Assembly (NCBI RefSeq): GCF_014837175.1
Contig: NZ_JACYFR010000002.1
Span: 310,001 to 374,000 of the forward strand
Direction of reading: 5' to 3'
DNA: 64,000 bases
Origin: Cellulomonas sp. JH27-2
GTDB lineage: Bacteria; Actinomycetota; Actinomycetes; Actinomycetales; Cellulomonadaceae
A model generated the notes under the pieces. It was given only the letters and a program-made list of their open reading frames with translations. It did no database searches and had not been told where the DNA came from. The translations under genes and the position numbers were made by a program. Positions 9,702-16,665 of this stretch are shown piece by piece; positions within the stretch are counted from its first letter, which is position 1, and each line of letters begins with the position of its first letter.

Positions 9702-10862
9702 TCACTCCGGGCGGGCGCCGAACACGATCTCGTCCCAGCTCGGGACCTTGGCGCGGGCCCGCCGCGACCGGGGCCGTTCGGTCTCGTCACCCACGGCCGC
9801 CGGCGTCGCCTCGGCCTCGCCGGGCGTCGGCTGGGGCCCGGGGTCCGGCTCCGCGGCGGGCAGGGCGCTGATGTGCGTGGGCCGGATGGCGACGGGCTTG
9901 CGGGTCTGTTCGGCGGGCGTCTCGGGCGCTGACCTCTCGGCAGCGGCGGTCGCGTCGTCCGGGCGGGCGGGAGCCGGGAGCACCACGGCCTCGGCGTCGT
10001 CGTCGGCGTCCACCGGGTGCGCACCGGGCACCGACTCGTCCAGGTGCGAGAAGTCGAAGGCGTGCTGGGGTCCGAAGCCCTCGAACTCGTCCGCGTCGTC
10101 GTCGAGCTCGATCGCCTGTCGGACGCCGCGCCTGGAGCGCAGGTCGTCGAGCAGGTCGGCGGTCGCGTCGCTCTCGTCGGCAGCCGCCGGTTCCTCCACC
10201 GCGGGGACCGCCTGCGTGGAGGCCGCGACCGTCGAGTCGAAGTCGAAGACGACGTCGCGGACGGCCGCCAGGTGGCGGCGCGCGACGGGCTCGTCGGCGA
10301 TCTCCGTCTCGGACAGCCAGCGTGCCTCGTCCTCGTCGGCCGCGAGCGAGCGGGCGTTGGCGTCGAAGACCCATCGTGCCTCGTGCGCTGTGCCGTCCAC
10401 CGAGTAGCGCGCAAGCACGGTCCACGGACCTGCCGCCAGGCGGGCCGCGTCCCAGGACAGCGAGCCGGAGTCCACGCCGCGTGTCGCGAGGCGGTCCGTG
10501 ACGAGGTCGCCGAGCGTCGGCGCGCCGGAGTCGCGGCCTATCCGGGTGGCCCTGGCCTGCTCGGCCACGTACTCGCGCTCGGCAAGGACGGGCCCCTCGT
10601 ACCGGCGCACGTGCTCGACGCTCAGGCCGGACGAGTCCGCGACCTCCTGAGCGGTGGCACCCGCACGGATGCGCGCCTGGATCTCGCGCGGGCTCAGCGT
10701 CCCGGCGTTCTCGGCCCGGAGCTGTTCCAGCTGCGGGCGATCACGCCGCACCGCGGCGCGCAACGGTTCGTCGATGCGGACGCGGAACCGTCCGCCGTCG
10801 GCGCGTGCCAGGACCAGGTGCTCCCCGTCCTCGTGCAGACCGACCAGCTCGAGCTCTTCCAT
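9702..10862 (-). CDS. sepH: septation protein SepH (DUF3071)
   Basis: 386-aa actinobacterial cell-division protein. In Streptomyces SepH binds FtsZ and promotes its assembly through an N-terminal helix-turn-helix domain. Here the N-terminal DUF3071 region (about 1-170) includes the conserved run SPREIQARIRAGATAQEVAD and the HTH-like GLSVEHVRRYEGPVLAEREY. A long acidic, proline/alanine-rich disordered linker follows, and the family's terminal motif VPSWDEIVFGARPE closes the protein. ATG 10862 has a GGGAGGT ribosome site. The frame stays open far upstream across a region that belongs to the divergent phosphatase gene, which I disregard. Confidence 0.92.
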   Translation of the reverse strand: MEELELVGLHEDGEHLVLARADGGRFRVRIDEPLRAAVRRDRPQLEQLRAENAGTLSPREIQARIRAGATAQEVADSSGLSVEHVRRYEGPVLAEREYVAEQARATRIGRDSGAPTLGDLVTDRLATRGVDSGSLSWDAARLAAGPWTVLARYSVDGTAHEARWVFDANARSLAADEDEARWLSETEIADEPVARRHLAAVRDVVFDFDSTVAASTQAVPAVEEPAAADESDATADLLDDLRSRRGVRQAIELDDDADEFEGFGPQHAFDFSHLDESVPGAHPVDADDDAEAVVLPAPARPDDATAAAERSAPETPAEQTRKPVAIRPTHISALPAAEPDPGPQPTPGEAEATPAAVGDETERPRSRRARAKVPSWDEIVFGARPE

Positions 10863-10976
10863 CCGACCTCCCAGTACCTCGGGACGAGCCTGCCATCCCG
10901 GCGTGCGGATGCGCTGCAAGCCTGCCGGTGTGCCGCGAGGGGATGCGTCACGCCTCGCGCACGTCAGGATGGGGGC

Positions 10977-11810
10977 ATGGCAACGGATCCGGACCCGCAG
11001 CTCGTCGACGACCTGATGGAGGTGGCGCACACGGTCGCGCTCGAGGGCGGTGCGATGGTGCGCGAGGGGCGACCGTCGACGGTCGAGGTCGCCGCGACCA
11101 AGTCCAGCGCGCAGGACGTCGTGACGGCGATGGACCTCGCGGTCGAGCAGCACCTGCGCACACGGCTGGCCCGGCTGCGCCCCGACGACGCGTTCCTGGG
11201 GGAGGAGGGCGGCGCGACGGGTGGCACGAGCGGCGTGACGTGGGTGGTCGACCCCATCGACGGCACCGTGAACTACCTGTACGGCCTGCCGTCCTACTCG
11301 GTCTCGGTCGCGGCCGTGCTCGGCGAGCCCGACCCGGCTCGGTGGACGGTCGTGGCCGCGTGCGTGCACGCGCCTGCGGACGGCAGGACGTTCCGCGCGG
11401 GCGCCGGGCGTGGGGCGACGCTCGACGGGCAGCAGCTCCGGGTCCGGGCGGCGCCGTCCATGCTCGACTCGTTGGTGGGGACGGGGTTCGGCTACCGGGC
11501 GGAGCGCCGGCGCGCGCAGGGAAGAATCGTCGCGGAGCTGTTGCCCCGAGTACGTGACATTCGTCGCATCGGTTCGGCCGCCCTGGACCTGTGCACGCTC
11601 GCCGCGGGTGGCCTCGACCTGTACTACGAGCGCGGCCTGTCGCCGTGGGACCTGGCCGCCGGCCAGCTGGTCGCGACCGAGGCGGGCGCGCTGGTCAGCG
11701 GCCTGAACGGGGCGGCACCGGGAGCGGAGATGACGGTAGCGGGGCACCCGTCGCTGCAGCGCGAGCTGTGCCGTTTCCTCGAGGCGAACGACGCCGCCAC
11801 GGACTTGTGA
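10977..11810 (+). CDS. suhB: inositol monophosphatase family protein
   Basis: 277-aa Mg-dependent phosphatase of the IMPase/SuhB family. Metal ligands are visible: Glu76-Glu77 (GEEGG), the motif DPIDGT (Asp92, Asp95) and the second motif SPWDLAAGQLVATEAGA. The family hydrolyses myo-inositol 1-phosphate, and in actinobacteria related proteins serve inositol, histidinol-phosphate or PAP hydrolysis, so substrate is not fixed. The symbol follows the suhB I recall at this place in the Mycobacterium gene order. ATG 10977 follows an AGGATGGGGG run. It is divergent from sepH with 114 bp between the starts. Confidence 0.88.
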   Translation: MATDPDPQLVDDLMEVAHTVALEGGAMVREGRPSTVEVAATKSSAQDVVTAMDLAVEQHLRTRLARLRPDDAFLGEEGGATGGTSGVTWVVDPIDGTVNYLYGLPSYSVSVAAVLGEPDPARWTVVAACVHAPADGRTFRAGAGRGATLDGQQLRVRAAPSMLDSLVGTGFGYRAERRRAQGRIVAELLPRVRDIRRIGSAALDLCTLAAGGLDLYYERGLSPWDLAAGQLVATEAGALVSGLNGAAPGAEMTVAGHPSLQRELCRFLEANDAATDL

Positions 11811-11837
11811 AAGAACGCGCACAAACAGGTCACGTGT

Positions 11838-11911
11838 CCACATTCGCACATCTGCGCGATGTGGTGCACAATCCCACCGCACGTGGGAACAAAATGCGTC
11901 TCGTACGCATT
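11838..11911. promoter_or_regulatory. three consecutive inverted repeats upstream of the DUF4193 gene
   Basis: The 151-bp gap before the DUF4193 gene is distinctly AT-richer than its surroundings and holds three inverted repeats in a row: CCACAT-N15-ATGTGG (11838-11864), TCCCAC-N5-GTGGGA (11872-11888) and AATGCGT-N5-ACGCATT (11893-11911). They could be operators or could fold as leader hairpins. I could not assign a -10 box or a known regulator. Confidence 0.45.
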
Positions 11912-11961
11912 GGACACGCGTACCGAACAGACCACGCAGAAGACGGAGTGTGACGCCACAC

Positions 11962-12261
11962 ATGGCTACGGACTACGACGCCCCGCGCAAGACCGAGGAG
12001 GACCTCAGCGAGGACTCGCTGCAGGAGCTCCAGGCCCGGCGCTCCGACAAGAACTCGGGCGTGGTGGACGAGGACGAGACGGAAGCAGCCGAAGGATTCG
12101 AGCTTCCCGGCGCGGACCTCTCGGGTGAGGAGCTCTCGGTGCGGGTGCTCCCGCGTCAGGCCGACGAGTTCACGTGCTCGCACTGCTTCCTGGTGCACCA
12201 CCGCAGCCAGCTCGCCTACGAGCGCGACGGCCAGCCCGTCTGCTCGGAGTGCGCTGCCTGA
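11962..12261 (+). CDS. DUF4193 zinc-ribbon-like protein
   Basis: 99-aa, highly conserved actinobacterial protein of unknown function. I take ATG 11962 (MATDYDAPRKTEEDLSEDS) because this is the strongly conserved family N-terminus; a GTG 12 bases upstream is also in frame. The N-terminal half is acidic and probably unstructured, with the hallmark RRSDKNSGVVDEDE. The C-terminal half carries CSHC and CSEC pairs about 30 residues apart, consistent with a zinc ribbon. I recall the same protein next to suhB and dut in Mycobacterium and Streptomyces. The three inverted repeats upstream suggest tight control. A strong hairpin follows the stop. Confidence 0.9.
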   Translation: MATDYDAPRKTEEDLSEDSLQELQARRSDKNSGVVDEDETEAAEGFELPGADLSGEELSVRVLPRQADEFTCSHCFLVHHRSQLAYERDGQPVCSECAA

Positions 12262-12283
12262 GCTCGCCCCACCACGTACGACC

Positions 12284-12319
12284 ACGGCCGACGGCCCGGA
12301 CACCCGGGACGTCGGCCGT
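12284..12319. terminator. hairpin between convergent DUF4193 and DUF3093 genes
   Basis: Nested stem: 10-bp arms ACGGCCGACG/CGTCGGCCGT enclose a second 5-bp stem CCCGG/CCGGG with an ACAC loop. There is no T-run, as is usual in very GC-rich actinobacteria. It can serve both strands. Confidence 0.7.
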
Positions 12320-12361
12320 CGTCGTCTGTGCGCCGTGCCCGGTCAGGCTGTGGCGAGCAGG

Positions 12362-12814
12362 TCAGCGCGGGCCGAGCGCCTTCGCCAGCGCGTCGGGGTG
12401 CCGGCTCGAGACGATCCAGTACGGCGTCGGGTCGGCCGGGTCGGTGACCGTGACACGGACGGCGCCTCGGACCCAGCCGCGCGTGCACAGGTAGGCGCGC
12501 GCGTCCAGACCGGTTCCGAGCTCGGTGCGCAGCTGCCCGCGGTCGAGCACGCGGGCGTCCGTCAGGAAGGTGGTCGGGATCCGCGCGGCTCCCGCGTGCA
12601 GCGTGCCGTCGCGCACCTCGACGCGCGTCGTCATGACGACGGCCAGGACCACCAGGACGACGAGGGCCACGACCGCCACCACGAGGGCGAGGACGTCGTC
12701 GATCGGCAGGGCCGCGATCCCGAGCACCAGGGCGAAGCCGACGAGGCTGATCCAGCCGACGGGACCGAACCACAGTCGTTCCGAGTAGGACAGGGTGGGT
12801 GGCGCGGCCGTCAT
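12362..12814 (-). CDS. DUF3093 membrane protein
   Basis: 150-aa protein with two predicted membrane segments (about residues 17-36 and 40-61, the second very rich in valine and alanine) followed by a cytoplasmic or exported beta-rich domain containing VEVRDGTLHAGAARIPTTFL and ending in SSRHPDALAKALGPR. The family has no established function. It is transcribed away from dut, as I recall for the corresponding mycobacterial pair, and its start (ATG 12814) lies 95 bp from the dut start. No obvious ribosome site precedes it. Confidence 0.85.
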   Translation of the reverse strand: MTAAPPTLSYSERLWFGPVGWISLVGFALVLGIAALPIDDVLALVVAVVALVVLVVLAVVMTTRVEVRDGTLHAGAARIPTTFLTDARVLDRGQLRTELGTGLDARAYLCTRGWVRGAVRVTVTDPADPTPYWIVSSRHPDALAKALGPR

Positions 12815-12895
12815 GGGACCAGCGTCTCATCCGCGCGCCGTCGGGCCCGCACCCGGGACGTCCTTGGGGCGTCCCTGGGGCGGTGGCCCGGGCTG

Positions 12896-12901
12896 TAGGG
12901 T
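12896..12901 (+). promoter_or_regulatory. -10 element (TAGGGT), probable leaderless promoter of dut
   Basis: TAGGGT lies 8 nt before GTG 12910. No Shine-Dalgarno sequence is present, so a leaderless dut transcript is likely. Confidence 0.5.
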
Positions 12902-12909
12902 CGTGGCCC

Positions 12910-13380
12910 GTGATCGACGACCGCACCACCGAGGTGCTGCTGCTCCGGCTCGACCCCGACCTGGCGCCCCCCGCGTACGCCCACCCGGGCGACGCGGGCG
13001 CGGACCTGCTGGCCCGCGTGGACGTGACCATCCCGCCGCAGGGCCGGGTGACCGTTCCGACGGGCGTCGCGATCGCGCTGCCCGACGGGTTCGCGGCGTT
13101 CGTGCACCCGCGATCGGGGCTCGCGGCCAAGCACGGGCTGACCATCGTGAACGCCCCGGGCACGGTGGACGCGGGGTATCGCGGCGAGATCGCGGTGACG
13201 TTGCTGAACACCGACGTCGAGCACACCCTCGAGCTCCACCGCGGCGACCGGATCGCGCAGCTCGTCATCCAGCGCGTCGAGCGCGTGCGGTTCGTCGAGG
13301 TCGAGACCCTTCCCGGCTCGCACCGCGGGTCGGGTGGATTCGGCTCGTCCGGCGGCTGGCACGCGGCCGGGGCGCACTAG
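12910..13380 (+). CDS. dut: dUTP diphosphatase (dUTPase)
   Basis: 156-aa homotrimeric dUTPase converting dUTP to dUMP, keeping uracil out of DNA and feeding dTMP synthesis. All five family motifs are visible: AHPGDAGADL, HPRSGLAAKHGL, GTVDAGYRGEI, RIAQLVIQ and the flexible C-terminal arm RGSGGFGSSGG, which closes over the active site. Length is normal. The GTG start at 12910 matches the leaderless -10 box; the longer open frame upstream would run into the DUF3093 promoter. The DUF3710 gene follows 68 bp downstream with its own -10 box. Confidence 0.95.
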   Translation: MIDDRTTEVLLLRLDPDLAPPAYAHPGDAGADLLARVDVTIPPQGRVTVPTGVAIALPDGFAAFVHPRSGLAAKHGLTIVNAPGTVDAGYRGEIAVTLLNTDVEHTLELHRGDRIAQLVIQRVERVRFVEVETLPGSHRGSGGFGSSGGWHAAGAH

Positions 13381-13396
13381 CCCGCCCGCGGGCGAC

Positions 13397-13402
13397 TACG
13401 CT
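13397..13402 (+). promoter_or_regulatory. -10 element (TACGCT) upstream of the DUF3710 gene
   Basis: TACGCT in the 68-bp dut/DUF3710 gap, about 46 nt before the start codon, which has an AAGGAG ribosome site. Transcription would begin near 13409 and serve the DUF3710-OB fold-DUF3159 operon. Confidence 0.45.
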
Positions 13403-13448
13403 CGATGCCGAGGACGCGCACGCGCGCGTCGATACGAAGGAGTGACAC

Positions 13449-14186
13449 GTGGCCCTGTTCCGGCGTGGCGCGAAGGACATCGCGCCCGACGACACCACCG
13501 AGACGCAGGTCGACGCGCCCGCCGACGACGACGTCGTCGACGCGCCCGCACGCGAGCGTGGCCCGTGGGACGTGAGCGAGGTCGACGACGAGGTCGCCCG
13601 CGTCGACCTGGGTGCGCTGCGCGTGCCCGGCGTCGCCGGCATGGAGCTGCGGATGGAGATCGACAAGGCCACCGACGTCGTCTCCGCGGCGAGCGTGAGC
13701 GTGGACGGCTCCTCGATGCAGCTGCAGGCGTACGCGGCGCCGCGGACCGACGGCATCTGGGACGAGATCCGCGAGGAGATCGCAGCCTCCGTCGTCCAGC
13801 AGGGCGGCTCGGCCGACGACCTGCCCGGGCCGTTCGGGCGCGAGCTGCTCGCGCGGCTCCCCGTCCGGACGGCCGAAGGGCGCACCGGTCACCGCCCGGC
13901 GCGGTTCCTCGGCGTCGACGGACCGCGCTGGTTCGTCCGGGCCGTCGTGACGGGCAAGGCGGCCGTCGAGCCCGGTGCCGCGGCCGTCCTGGAGCAGGTG
14001 TTCGCGGGCGTCGTCGTGGTGCGGGGGACCGAGGCGCACGCGCCGCGCGACCTGCTGGCGCTGACCCTGCCGGGAAGCGTGTCCGCGCCCGAGGCGACCG
14101 CGGCCGAGCCGGAGCAGGAGTCGTCGAACGACGACGCCGGCTTCAACCCGCTCGAGCGCGGACCGGAGATCACGGAGATCCGATGA
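13449..14186 (+). CDS. DUF3710 family protein
   Basis: 245-aa actinobacterial protein of unknown function. GTG 13449 follows AAGGAG at good spacing and gives the family N-terminus MALFRRGAKD. The first about 45 residues are acidic and low complexity. The conserved core includes GPWDVSEVDD, LQAYAAPRTDGIWDEIREEI and GVDGPRWFVRAVVTG, and an acidic tail ends NPLERGPEITEIR. It overlaps the OB-fold gene by 4 bases (ATGA). Conservation of this trio beside dut across actinobacteria implies a shared core role, but none is established that I can name. Confidence 0.9.
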   Translation: MALFRRGAKDIAPDDTTETQVDAPADDDVVDAPARERGPWDVSEVDDEVARVDLGALRVPGVAGMELRMEIDKATDVVSAASVSVDGSSMQLQAYAAPRTDGIWDEIREEIAASVVQQGGSADDLPGPFGRELLARLPVRTAEGRTGHRPARFLGVDGPRWFVRAVVTGKAAVEPGAAAVLEQVFAGVVVVRGTEAHAPRDLLALTLPGSVSAPEATAAEPEQESSNDDAGFNPLERGPEITEIR

Positions 14187-14551
14187 GCCTCACCGACCGC
14201 CTGCGCACCCTGGCCGCCTCCCGCGCGGAGATCGAGGCCACCGAGGAGCGCGCCGAGGCCGTGCGCGCGGTCGGCTGTACCCCGGTCGACCAGCTCCCCG
14301 TCCGTTCGCGTGCGCGCGTCTCCGGCGTGGTCCGCTCCGTGACGTTCCGTCCGCGCGACGGTGTGCCAGCCCTCGAGGCCGAGCTGTACGACGGCAGCGG
14401 CACGCTGGTGCTGGTGTGGCTGGGCCGGCGTGAGATCGGAGGCATCGTCCCCGGTCGGAGGCTCAAGGCCGAGGGGCTCGTGTGCATGGTCGACGGCCGT
14501 CGGACGGTCTTCAACCCCGGCTACGAGCTCAAGCCGCGGCCGGGTGAGTGA
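14183..14551 (+). CDS. OB-fold nucleic-acid-binding domain protein
   Basis: 122-aa protein. A short N-terminal helix (SLTDRLRTLAASRAEIEA) precedes an OB fold running from about residue 40, with strands RARVSGVVRSVTFRP, LEAELYDGSGTLVLVWLGRR and GRRLKAEGLVCMVDGRRTVFNPGYEL. This arrangement resembles tRNA-anticodon-type or RecG-wedge-type OB domains, suggesting DNA or RNA binding. The start overlaps the DUF3710 stop by 4 bases and the stop overlaps the next gene, so it is central to a coupled three-gene operon. Partner and target are unknown. Confidence 0.85.
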   Translation: MSLTDRLRTLAASRAEIEATEERAEAVRAVGCTPVDQLPVRSRARVSGVVRSVTFRPRDGVPALEAELYDGSGTLVLVWLGRREIGGIVPGRRLKAEGLVCMVDGRRTVFNPGYELKPRPGE

Positions 14552-15287
14552 CGTGACGGGCCGTCTCCCCGACGAGCGGCCGGAGGGGCCGGTCGACGCG
14601 ATCGACGACGTGGTGCAGCCCGAGGAGGGTGGCCTGCGCGGGCTCAAGGCTCTGACTGCCGAGGAGTTCTCGGCGCGGGACGCGGTCGGCGGTGTGCGGG
14701 GGGTCGTCGAGTCGGTCGCCCCGGGCCTGCTGTTCGTGATCGTGTACCTGGCGACCGGGCAGGAGCTCAAGCCGGCCCTGATCGCCGCCGCGGGCGCGGC
14801 GGTGCTTGCGGTCCTGGCGCGCCTGGTCCAGGGCACTCCGGTGACGCAGGCGTTCTCCGGGCTGCTCGGCGTCGGCATCGGCGTGGTCTGGGCGTGGCGC
14901 ACCGGCGACGCGTCGGACTACTTCGCCTACGGGCTGTGGGTCAACGGCGTCTACCTCGTCGGCACGCTCGTGAGCGTCCTGGTCGGCTGGCCGTTGGTCG
15001 GTCTGGTGATGGGGCTGTTCGCCAAGGGCGGGCCGCTGTCCGGGGGGTCCTGGTCCGCCGCTGTGGCGTGGCGTGGCGACCCTGCGCTGCGACGCAGGTA
15101 CGCGCTCGCGACGTGGCCGTGGGTCGCGATGTTCGCCGTCCGGCTGGCCGTGCAGGTGCCGCTGTACTACTCCGACGACATCGGGTGGCTCGGGACCGCC
15201 AAGCTCGCGATGGGTCTGCCGCTGACGGCGCTCGCGCTGTGGATCAGCTGGATGCTGGTTCGCGGCTCGCGTCCAGCCCCCGCCTGA
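14544..15287 (+). CDS. DUF3159 membrane protein
   Basis: 247-aa integral membrane protein. GTG 14544 overlaps the OB-fold gene by 8 bases; GTG 14553 is an alternative start. After an acidic cytoplasmic N-terminus (about 45 residues) there are about five or six hydrophobic segments, including VAPGLLFVIVYLA, LIAAAGAAVLAVLARLV, GLWVNGVYLVGTLVSVLVGW and a final LALWISWMLV. The family is widespread in actinobacteria with no proven function. Its last 44 bp overlap the 3' end of the convergent TrkA gene, so the two coding regions share sequence. Confidence 0.88.
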   Translation: MSDVTGRLPDERPEGPVDAIDDVVQPEEGGLRGLKALTAEEFSARDAVGGVRGVVESVAPGLLFVIVYLATGQELKPALIAAAGAAVLAVLARLVQGTPVTQAFSGLLGVGIGVVWAWRTGDASDYFAYGLWVNGVYLVGTLVSVLVGWPLVGLVMGLFAKGGPLSGGSWSAAVAWRGDPALRRRYALATWPWVAMFAVRLAVQVPLYYSDDIGWLGTAKLAMGLPLTALALWISWMLVRGSRPAPA

Positions 15288-15936
15288 GCACCTGCTCCAG
15301 GGCGGCCTCGTCGGCGTCGCGCCCCATCACGAACAGCAGCTCGTCACGCCCCTCGAGGGTGTCGTCGGCGCTCGGTGCGATCGGGCGCGCGTCGCGGACG
15401 ATGCAGGCGAGCACCGTGTCGTCGGGCCACGCGATCTGACCCACGCGCACGCCGGCCAGCGGGGACCCGTCGGGGAGCGTGAGCTCGAGGATCCCGGCCC
15501 GCGACTGGTGGAACGTGAAGATCCGGACGAGGTCGCCCACGGAGACGGCCTCCTCGACCATCGCCGTCATGATGCGCGGGGTCGAGACCGCGACGTCCAC
15601 GCCCCACGCCTCGTCGAACATCCACTCGTTCTTGGGGTTGTTGACGCGGGCGACCGTGCGGGGCACGCCGAACTCCGTCTTGGCGAGCAGCGAGATGACC
15701 AGGTTCGCCTTGTCGTCGCCCGTCGCCGCGACCATGACGTCGCACTCGTCGGCACGAGCCTCGCGCAGGATCGGCAGCTCGCACGCGTCCGCCAGCAGCC
15801 AGTCCGCGTCGGCCACCTGTGCGATGCGCATCGCCGTGGGCTGGCGGTCGATGATCGTGACCTCGTGGTCGTGCGCGAGCAGCTCGCGGGCGATGGAGCG
15901 GCCGACGGAGCCTGCTCCTGCGATGACGACCCTCAC
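15244..15936 (-). CDS. TrkA family potassium-uptake regulatory protein (CeoC-like)
   Basis: 230-aa cytoplasmic protein with an N-terminal RCK/TrkA-N Rossmann domain (RVVIAGAGSVGRSIARELL, then the acidic strand-2 end EVTIIDRQ) and a C-terminal TrkA-C domain (about 145-225). Such proteins gate potassium transporters in response to NAD(H), ATP or c-di-AMP. The ATG overlaps the stop of the upstream TrkA gene by 4 bases, so the two are coupled and probably form a heteromeric ring, like mycobacterial CeoB/CeoC. The likely transporter partner is the divergent KimA-like permease, since no TrkH or channel gene is adjacent. Confidence 0.9.
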   Translation of the reverse strand: MRVVIAGAGSVGRSIARELLAHDHEVTIIDRQPTAMRIAQVADADWLLADACELPILREARADECDVMVAATGDDKANLVISLLAKTEFGVPRTVARVNNPKNEWMFDEAWGVDVAVSTPRIMTAMVEEAVSVGDLVRIFTFHQSRAGILELTLPDGSPLAGVRVGQIAWPDDTVLACIVRDARPIAPSADDTLEGRDELLFVMGRDADEAALEQVLRRGLDASREPASS

Positions 15937-16598
15937 TCGGACACCTCCGGTGCGCGCGCGAGCACGCGTTCGACGTGGGCGAGCTGGTCCACCAGGACCA
16001 GCACGTGGACGGTGTCGTTCTCCTGCAGCACCGACTCGGCACCGGGCAGGATGCCGTCACCGAACCGCGTCAGGTAGGCGACGCGGGCGCTGCTGGCGTC
16101 CTCCAGCGCGCGCAGGGGGCGGCCGATCCACCCCTCGTGGACGTCGATCTGGACCAGCTTGACCTGGCCCGACGAGTCGACGAACTCGCTGGTCGAACCG
16201 AGTGGCAGCAGGCGTCGCAGGACCTGCAGCGCGGTCCAGCGCACGGTCGCCACCGTGGGGATGCCCAGGCGCTGGTAGATCTCGGCGCGGTGCGGGTCGT
16301 AGATGCGTGCCACGACGTTCTCGATGCCGTACGTCTCGCGCGCCACCCGAGCGGCCAGGATGTTGGAGTTGTCGCCGTCGGCGACCGCCGCGAACCCGAA
16401 CGCGTCGTCGATGCCCGCTTTGCTCAGCGTGTCCCGGTCGAACCCCAGACCCGTGACCTTGTTCCCGCCGAAGTCGGGCGGGAGGCGCCGGAAGGCGTCC
16501 GGGTTCTGGTCGATCACGGCCACCGAGTGGCCGTGCTCCTCGAGGTTCTGCGCGAGGGAAGCCCCGACGCGGCCGCAGCCCATGATGACGAAGTGCAC
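15933..16598 (-). CDS. TrkA family potassium-uptake regulatory protein (CeoB-like)
   Basis: 221-aa TrkA protein, first gene of the pair. N-terminal Rossmann motif FVIMGCGRVGASLAQNLEEHG with Asp at the end of strand 2 (VAVIDQNPDAF), which favours NAD over NADP. The TrkA-C domain covers about 140-215. GTG 16598 is supported by a -10 box 8 nt upstream and no ribosome site. It is divergent from the KimA-like permease, with both genes apparently leaderless. I recall the same head-to-head arrangement in Mycobacterium tuberculosis (ceoB and Rv2690c). Confidence 0.9.
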   Translation of the reverse strand: MHFVIMGCGRVGASLAQNLEEHGHSVAVIDQNPDAFRRLPPDFGGNKVTGLGFDRDTLSKAGIDDAFGFAAVADGDNSNILAARVARETYGIENVVARIYDPHRAEIYQRLGIPTVATVRWTALQVLRRLLPLGSTSEFVDSSGQVKLVQIDVHEGWIGRPLRALEDASSARVAYLTRFGDGILPGAESVLQENDTVHVLVLVDQLAHVERVLARAPEVSE

Positions 16599-16606
16599 AG
16601 CCGGTC

Positions 16607-16612
16607 ACGCTA
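16607..16612 (-). promoter_or_regulatory. -10 element (TAGCGT), leaderless promoter of the TrkA pair
   Basis: On the minus strand TAGCGT is followed by 8 nt and GTG 16598. It faces the permease promoter across about 40 bp. Confidence 0.55.
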
Positions 16613-16652
16613 TCCCACCGGACGCCGGTGCGTGCAGCCGGCCGTCCGGGCC

Positions 16653-16658
16653 TACGAT
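16653..16658 (+). promoter_or_regulatory. -10 element (TACGAT), leaderless promoter of the KimA-like permease
   Basis: TACGAT, then 7 nt, then GTG 16666. There is no room for a riboswitch between this promoter and the start codon. Confidence 0.6.
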
Positions 16659-16665
16659 CACACTC

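Noticed and set aside
10863..11963. A long extension of SepH across the phosphatase gene.
   Set aside because: The family N-terminus MEELELVGL begins at 10862 with a good ribosome site; the extension is antisense to a clear IMPase.
12850..12885. GGGAC and GTCCC near the dut promoter as another DosR-type box.
   Set aside because: The arms are 11 nt apart, not 4, so the geometry does not fit.
16599..16665. A c-di-AMP (ydaO-type) riboswitch was considered for the KimA-like permease.
   Set aside because: The gap to the divergent TrkA gene is under 70 bp and the -10 box lies 7 nt before the start codon, leaving no leader RNA.
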